Source: Kiritimatiellia bacterium
Lineage (GTDB): Bacteria > Verrucomicrobiota > Kiritimatiellia > RFP12 > UBA1067
Length of the DNA: 64,000 nucleotides
Direction: 5' to 3'
Assembly (NCBI GenBank): GCA_016296065.1
Contig: JAEDKA010000014.1
Location: 1 to 64,000 of the forward strand
Position numbers and translations under genes: made by a program. Within the stretch, counting starts at the first letter, position 1. Each line of letters starts with the position of its first letter. The notes below the pieces were generated by a model, which saw nothing but the letters and a program-made list of their open reading frames with translations, had not been told where the DNA came from and ran no database searches. Below are positions 59,664-64,000 of the stretch, piece after piece.

Positions 59664-61280
59664 TCATTGCCCCGCAGGCTGGGCGAAGACGGACAGCATG
59701 ACGTTCCCCAGTCCATCGGAGACGCCAACAGATCCGACGACGCGATACTTGACGACATAATCGCCGACACGGACCATTATCTCGCGGTTGATGAAGTCGA
59801 TTGCGTCGGCGGAATCGACACCTCCCGACTTGGACGCCCTTCTCTCCAGCTCTACGGAATACTCCGCCGCCGCGTCGGACTTCTCCCTGCCCGACACCTC
59901 CTCGGGCTTGACGCCAAGCCGCTTGCAAAGGTCTGCGGCAATCGCAGTCACGATGTCCCGGCAGTCGGGGAGCGTCAGCCCCTCGCCCGCGCCGAAGAAC
60001 GTGCCGCGCGTGAGCGCGACCTGCGCGAGCCGCCTGTCCGCGCCCTTGAACGTCAGCGACGCCGTCTCCATCCCGTAGTACGGCCTCGCGAGGCGCACTA
60101 TCGCAAAGCTCGTCGCTTCGTCAAGCTGCAGGTCCGCATCTGCCGCGGAAACACCACTCCCGAGCTGGCGCGCGTACTCTGTCGACCCGATGCGAAGCTC
60201 GAACGGCGAGACGATCTCGAACGTCCCGTCCTTCTCGCGCAGGCTCTCCGCAAAGGCGAAGTCCTTCGGAAGCTCGAAGACGCGTGGCCCCTTCCCGCCA
60301 CGGAGCTCAAGCTTCGGGAACGACGCCGCCTGCGCCGAAAGCGCCTTCGAGAAGACGAATCCGCTGAACGCAAAGGCCGCCGCGCCAAGGACTATAAGCA
60401 GCGCAAGCGCGGCGCGCTGAAGACGCGGATCCCCCGCCTCTGGAATGTCCCCGCGGTCTTCCGCGCGCATTATGAACACAAGCCCGGCAATGCAGATGTA
60501 GAGTCCCGCAAAGTCGCTCAGAAGCCCCGTCGCAAAACGGAGCACGGCGCGCGGCACCTCCCCGCCCAGCATCGGTTCGACGGCCCCGGGCACTCCCGCC
60601 GCGCCGTAGAATCCGACGACGCCGGGAAGGAATCCTATCCCCGCCGCGACGACATACGCCGCAATGCTGAAGAGAAGGCACTTCAGGAACCTGCCGGACA
60701 CGAACCTCGCCGAAGCCCTCATTGCGGACGGACCTGCAAACGGATACAGCACGCTCATCGTCACGGAGAACGTCCAGCGCACAAGCGCCCAGACGGCAAG
60801 GACCGCCAGCGCAAATATGCCGCCTCCGCCAATGGCCACGACCGCCCCGAACGCCGCCCCGCCGATGCCAGCGGCCGGAGAGCCGATTCTGCGGGCAAGG
60901 AAGAACGACGCCAGTCCGACAACAAGCAGCATTCCCACGAATGCAATCGCATAGAGGACCGCCGTGCCGACGGCACGCCCCCATGCGACGAACAGTCCGC
61001 CAGACTCAGAGTCTCTCCTTCCGCAACACAGCCTGCACGTTCCGTCGATGGCAATCGCGACCGCAAGGACGCCGAGCGTCAGTCCCAGGGCGGAAGAGAA
61101 GACCCTCTCCCACGCCGTCAGGTCGACGACCGTCACGGACGGCATCCTCACGAACGCCATCGCAAGCTCCACCGCCGCAAAGACCGCCAGCAGCGGAAGC
61201 CAGCACCTTCTCAACACAAGCAAGTACACCGGCAGGGATTCCGCCAGCGTTTCGAATATACCAGGTGAATATCGCTTCAT
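59664..61280 (-). CDS. Polytopic membrane protein with C-terminal extracytoplasmic domain, unknown
   Basis: About 538 residues from the ATG at 61280, 6 nt after a -10 box; the frame open to 61361 overlaps the upstream gene and is rejected. About seven membrane helices lie in the first 320 residues (LPVYLLVLRRCWLPLLAVF, LGLTLGVLAVAIAI, VLYAIAFVGMLLVVGLASFF, FALAVLAVWALV, LALLIVLGAAAFAFSGFVF). The pattern loosely recalls glycerophosphodiesterase-type membrane domains, but I do not claim a family. The last 200 residues are soluble (FELPKDFAFAESLREKDGTF, SFAIVRLARPYYGMET). Single-gene transcript. Function unknown. Confidence 0.7.
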   Translation of the reverse strand: MKRYSPGIFETLAESLPVYLLVLRRCWLPLLAVFAAVELAMAFVRMPSVTVVDLTAWERVFSSALGLTLGVLAVAIAIDGTCRLCCGRRDSESGGLFVAWGRAVGTAVLYAIAFVGMLLVVGLASFFLARRIGSPAAGIGGAAFGAVVAIGGGGIFALAVLAVWALVRWTFSVTMSVLYPFAGPSAMRASARFVSGRFLKCLLFSIAAYVVAAGIGFLPGVVGFYGAAGVPGAVEPMLGGEVPRAVLRFATGLLSDFAGLYICIAGLVFIMRAEDRGDIPEAGDPRLQRAALALLIVLGAAAFAFSGFVFSKALSAQAASFPKLELRGGKGPRVFELPKDFAFAESLREKDGTFEIVSPFELRIGSTEYARQLGSGVSAADADLQLDEATSFAIVRLARPYYGMETASLTFKGADRRLAQVALTRGTFFGAGEGLTLPDCRDIVTAIAADLCKRLGVKPEEVSGREKSDAAAEYSVELERRASKSGGVDSADAIDFINREIMVRVGDYVVKYRVVGSVGVSDGLGNVMLSVFAQPAGQ

Positions 61281-61286
61281 ACCGAT

Positions 61287-61295
61287 ATTATAGCA
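61287..61295 (-). promoter_or_regulatory. Extended -10 promoter of the membrane protein gene
   Basis: Minus strand TGC TATAAT, only 6 nt before the ATG at 61280: a leaderless arrangement. Confidence 0.65.
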
Positions 61296-61317
61296 TATCG
61301 TAATCTTCCGCGCCGCG

Positions 61318-61968
61318 CTAAAGGAAGTCGAACTCGCACTGCACGACGCGGCGCGGCGCATCTGCCGCGGACGGCACGGGTGGCGGAGGAGGCGCGGACG
61401 GAACGACCGGCGGAACGGGGGCGAACTCCCTCTTGTTGAGCCGACGCCGCAGACGCTGCCAGCCCGGGAGACGCTTATCCATCAGCGCATAGAACCTCGG
61501 ACCGTGGCTCGCGGCCTTGAGATGGGTGAGTTCGTGCACAACAACATACTCCACCAGTTCGCGCGGGACCCGTGCAAGCTCCGTGTTATACGTGATGCGG
61601 CGACGCACGATGTGGCAGCTCCCCCACAGCGTCTTCATAGCGCGAAGCGTCCATGTGACGCCGCCCTCCGATAGCCGCGCGGCCCACTGCGAGGTAAGCT
61701 CCGCAAGAAGCGAACGCAGCGCGGCCAGCTCGTCCGCCGATGGCGGAGCGGCGTCCTGAGGCGGACGCGCGAGCACAGCCGCGCGGTGCTCCATAACCCA
61801 CTGCCACTTGGATCGCAAAAAGGCTTCGGCCTCGTGCAGCGTCGCGCCCCATTTCGGAACCGTGACCGCCACCGTTCCGTCGTCCTTCACGCGAATGCTT
61901 ATCCGCCGCGCGCGTCGGCGCGCGACCTCGACGGGAACTCCGTCGACAAGACACTCGCCGAAGTGCAT
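61318..61968 (-). CDS. YgjP-like (SprT/M48-type) zinc metallopeptidase
   Basis: About 216 residues. The start is one of two adjacent ATGs (61971 or 61968) overlapping the MATE stop; the frame open to 62349 is a shadow of the MATE gene. RRISIRVKDDGTVAVTVPKW and LWGSCHIVRRRITYNTELA are YgjP/DUF45 signatures. VVVHELTHLKAASHGPRFYA gives the HExxH zinc site with the third His. These cytoplasmic proteins are presumed proteases of unknown target. A proline-rich C-terminal tail (APVPPVVPSAPPPPPVP) is unusual. Translation is coupled to the MATE gene. Confidence 0.88.
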   Translation of the reverse strand: MHFGECLVDGVPVEVARRRARRISIRVKDDGTVAVTVPKWGATLHEAEAFLRSKWQWVMEHRAAVLARPPQDAAPPSADELAALRSLLAELTSQWAARLSEGGVTWTLRAMKTLWGSCHIVRRRITYNTELARVPRELVEYVVVHELTHLKAASHGPRFYALMDKRLPGWQRLRRRLNKREFAPVPPVVPSAPPPPPVPSAADAPRRVVQCEFDFL

Positions 61969-63368
61969 CATGCCTCGTTTCGGACAGGTGCCCTGGCGGA
62001 CTCCATCAGCTCCGCCCTCTCGCGCCAGCGTCCGGAACGCCACCGGCGCAGGAAGACGAACGCAAGGAACGCGAGATAGACCGGCATCGTGAGCCACAGC
62101 GCCGGCAGGGACGGCTTCACCCCGGCAACAAGCGCAACTGCGGGCATCCACACGAAAAACCCGCACATCGTGCGCGTGAACATCAGCCACCGCGTGTCGC
62201 CAGCGCCCCTTAGCGCGCCCGCGCACGGCTCGACGAACGACTCGGCAAGCGCGCGGAATGCGAGTATGGAGAACACGACGGAAGCGAGGGATCGAAACGC
62301 CTCGCGGTCGAACGCGGAGTCTGCCGCCCTGAAGGAGTCCGCAAGCCACCCAGCGCCGAACGCGACAAAAGCGCCGAACGACGCGGCCACCGCGACCGAG
62401 ATTGCAAGCGTGCTGCGAAGCGAGCGTTCGGCCGCTGCGTAGTCTCGCCGTCCGCAGAATCTCCCGACAAGCACCGACACTCCGTCGCGCAGTCCTGAGA
62501 CGAGCGCGAAGAACACGCAGTTGACGCCGAACACCATGTTGCTCACGGCAAGGCTCATCGCGTCGAGACGTCCGGTAACCATGACAAACGCCATGAACGT
62601 GAGGTTGTCGAAGAACGCCATCGCGCCGTTTTCCGATCCGTACCTGAGCACGCCGAAAGCCAGCCGCGGCTCAAGGCGCAGAAGACCGCGCAGCGCGCCC
62701 ATACGCGCGCGGACGTGCGGATCGCGGAACAGCGCGACCGCCAGCACCGCGCAGGATACGAGCTGTCCGAGCGCAAAGGCGTACGCCGAGCCGTTTAGCC
62801 CGAGCCTCGGAGCGCCGCAGTTCCCGAGCACCAGCGCCCACGCGAAGAACAGCGCCGCCGCGAAGCCAGCCGAGCCCGCGACGCCGAACACCGACGTCCT
62901 GCCCTGTCCGCTGAAATATCCGCCGGCGACTGCAGCCACGGACTGCAGCCAGAGCCCGGGGAGGTACCTGTCGAGGAAACCCGACTCCGCCGCCGCAAGC
63001 TCCGGCGCATGCCCAGCTACCCATATCGCGAAGTCGCCCGCGAAGTGCGCGAAGAAGTAGAGCGGTATGGAGGCAAGAGCCAGCCAGAGTCCCTGCGCGA
63101 AACTGCGCAGCGCGCCGTCGCGGTCTCCGCTTCCATGGCTCTGCGCGACGAAGACAGCAGAGTACCCGACAGCCGTCACCATGAACGCAGAGAGCGTCCC
63201 GCCGAGGACCAGCCCGGGGACGGACGCCTCGAGCGCGAGGTCGGAGCACTTCGCGAGGAGCATTCTGTCGACGAACGCGTATGCCGCGCTCGATGCAGCC
63301 ATGAGCTGCAGGGGCAACGTGACCCGCAGCACCTGTGCGAGACCTCCAGGCGAGTTCCAGACATTCAT
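61968..63368 (-). CDS. MATE-family efflux/transport protein
   Basis: About 466 residues. I prefer the ATG at 63368, which has GGTGAG 6 nt upstream; the ATG at 63386 lies only 6 nt after the -10 box and would be leaderless. Twelve membrane segments with MATE signatures (LPLQLMAASSAAYAFVDRML, AVFVAQSHGSGDRDGALRSF, VAGGYFSGQGRTSVFGVAG). Distant paralogue of 39872-41191 with the same GSGD and SGQG/TGQG motifs. Substrate unknown. Overlaps the metallopeptidase gene start. Confidence 0.88.
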   Translation of the reverse strand: MNVWNSPGGLAQVLRVTLPLQLMAASSAAYAFVDRMLLAKCSDLALEASVPGLVLGGTLSAFMVTAVGYSAVFVAQSHGSGDRDGALRSFAQGLWLALASIPLYFFAHFAGDFAIWVAGHAPELAAAESGFLDRYLPGLWLQSVAAVAGGYFSGQGRTSVFGVAGSAGFAAALFFAWALVLGNCGAPRLGLNGSAYAFALGQLVSCAVLAVALFRDPHVRARMGALRGLLRLEPRLAFGVLRYGSENGAMAFFDNLTFMAFVMVTGRLDAMSLAVSNMVFGVNCVFFALVSGLRDGVSVLVGRFCGRRDYAAAERSLRSTLAISVAVAASFGAFVAFGAGWLADSFRAADSAFDREAFRSLASVVFSILAFRALAESFVEPCAGALRGAGDTRWLMFTRTMCGFFVWMPAVALVAGVKPSLPALWLTMPVYLAFLAFVFLRRWRSGRWRERAELMESARAPVRNEA

Positions 63369-63392
63369 TTGCTTCTCACCGCTCATGGCAAC

Positions 63393-63401
63393 ATTATACC
63401 A
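63393..63401 (-). promoter_or_regulatory. Extended -10 promoter of the MATE-metallopeptidase operon
   Basis: Minus strand TGG TATAAT, 6 nt before the first possible ATG (63386), 24 nt before the preferred one. Confidence 0.65.
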
Positions 63402-63409
63402 TAAAGCGG

Positions 63410-64000
63410 CTATTCCGCGACGGTGAAGTAGGCTTCCTGTCCGTAGGGGAAGTCGCTCGGAACGTAGTTGCCCACGCGCGGGCGCACGAGCGAGTTTGCC
63501 TTGCCGAAATGGGAGAATATCCAGGGGCAGTCCTCGCGTATCATCTCCTGGCACGCCGCCCAGTGGCGGTTGCGCTCCTCCGCGGTGGAGGCGGACATCG
63601 CGGCGTCGTATTCGCGGTCGTACTCTTCGTTGACGTAGTACGAGTGGTTCGGACCGGGGCTCACGTTCTTCGAGTAGAACAGCTGCAGGAAGTTCTCCGC
63701 GTCAGGATAGTCTCCCACCCAGCCCATGTTGTATATCTGCACCCTTCCCTCGTTCACGGCCTTCAGGAACGCGTCCCACGTCTGGAACGAGAGCTCGAGC
63801 TTCACGCCGATCTTCTCGTAGAACGACGCGAGCAGCTCGCCCATCTCGCGGCTTCCCGTCGAGGCGCGCCCGAACGAAAGCGTCAGCACGAGGCGGCGCC
63901 CCGTCTGCGGGTCTATCCCGTCCGCATACCCCGCCTCCTTCATGAGCCGCTTCGCGAGGTCGAGATCGAACGCGTACTTGAACGGCGCGGAGAGCTTTCC
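63410..64000 (-). CDS. C-terminal part of a family 5 (oligopeptide/dipeptide) substrate-binding protein
   Basis: The open frame runs past the window edge (…KLSAPFKYAFDLDLAKRLMK), so the start and signal peptide are not seen; an ATG at 63943 is internal. AKRLMKEAGYADG, RLVLTLSFGRASTGSREMGE, LELSFQTWDAFLKAVNEGRV, MGWVGDYPDAENFLQLFYS and AACQEMIREDCPWIFSHFGK are typical of OppA/DppA-type proteins that deliver peptides or other solutes to ABC importers. About 197 residues are present of a usual 520-600. The stop at 63410 is the natural end. Confidence 0.88.
   Translation of the reverse strand, partial: GKLSAPFKYAFDLDLAKRLMKEAGYADGIDPQTGRRLVLTLSFGRASTGSREMGELLASFYEKIGVKLELSFQTWDAFLKAVNEGRVQIYNMGWVGDYPDAENFLQLFYSKNVSPGPNHSYYVNEEYDREYDAAMSASTAEERNRHWAACQEMIREDCPWIFSHFGKANSLVRPRVGNYVPSDFPYGQEAYFTVAE

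Noticed and set aside
61971..62349. Longer N-terminus for the YgjP-like peptidase
   Set aside because: The extension is a shadow of the MATE gene; similarity to the family begins at MHFGECLVDG.

Overview
The window is GC-rich and almost every gene lies on the minus strand; only the regulator and transporter at 38715-41191 read the other way. A Gram-negative cell is indicated by a lipid-A-type acyltransferase, a lipoprotein and many Sec-exported proteins. Giant secreted beta-helix, LamG, CotH and PA14 proteins beside a glycoside hydrolase locus, with ScpA/ScpB and a fabH-fabF-fabZ cluster, suggest a polysaccharide-degrading member of the Verrucomicrobiota/Kiritimatiellota or Lentisphaerota group. 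That placement is inference from gene content; there is no rRNA or phylogenetic marker analysis behind it, and I saw no rRNA, tRNA or CRISPR array.

Layout. 1-286: the end of a dispersed inverted-repeat element. 287-6017: an acyltransferase with a small coupled gene, two secreted proteins and hisD. 6124-15785: a chain of start/stop-overlapping genes built around a 1,509-residue secreted alpha/beta-hydrolase. Downstream of it are repeated C-terminal fragments ('tips') of the same hydrolase, each followed by an exported partner protein. This is my main candidate for an undescribed system. 15920-17405: an AbiE toxin-antitoxin locus with an intact antitoxin and a deleted, frameshifted toxin. 17517-20348: fatty-acid synthesis genes. 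20437-38583: a polysaccharide-utilisation region with GH43, GH3, GH2, two GH50-like enzymes and two beta-helix proteins. The two beta-helix promoters carry the same pair of 23-bp-spaced direct repeats, next to a divergent XylR-like regulator (38715-39875) that probably binds them. 39872-52321: a MATE transporter and two very large secreted proteins. 52646-56096: a lower-GC island with a DUF4160 pair and a TNT-domain (NAD glycohydrolase type) toxin operon containing mini-genes, lying between and beside inverted-repeat elements; one element is complete with a 9-bp target duplication. 56689-64000: a LysM lipoprotein, scpB, scpA, a membrane protein, a metallopeptidase, a second MATE transporter and the end of an oligopeptide-binding-type protein.

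Two features recur across the window. Nearly all promoters I can see have an extended -10 (TGN followed by TAYAAT), and several sit only 6-9 nt before the ATG, which implies leaderless or near-leaderless transcripts. Genes inside operons are joined by ATGA or TGATG overlaps. Where a longer frame was possible I chose starts by Shine-Dalgarno spacing, signal peptide position and these overlaps.
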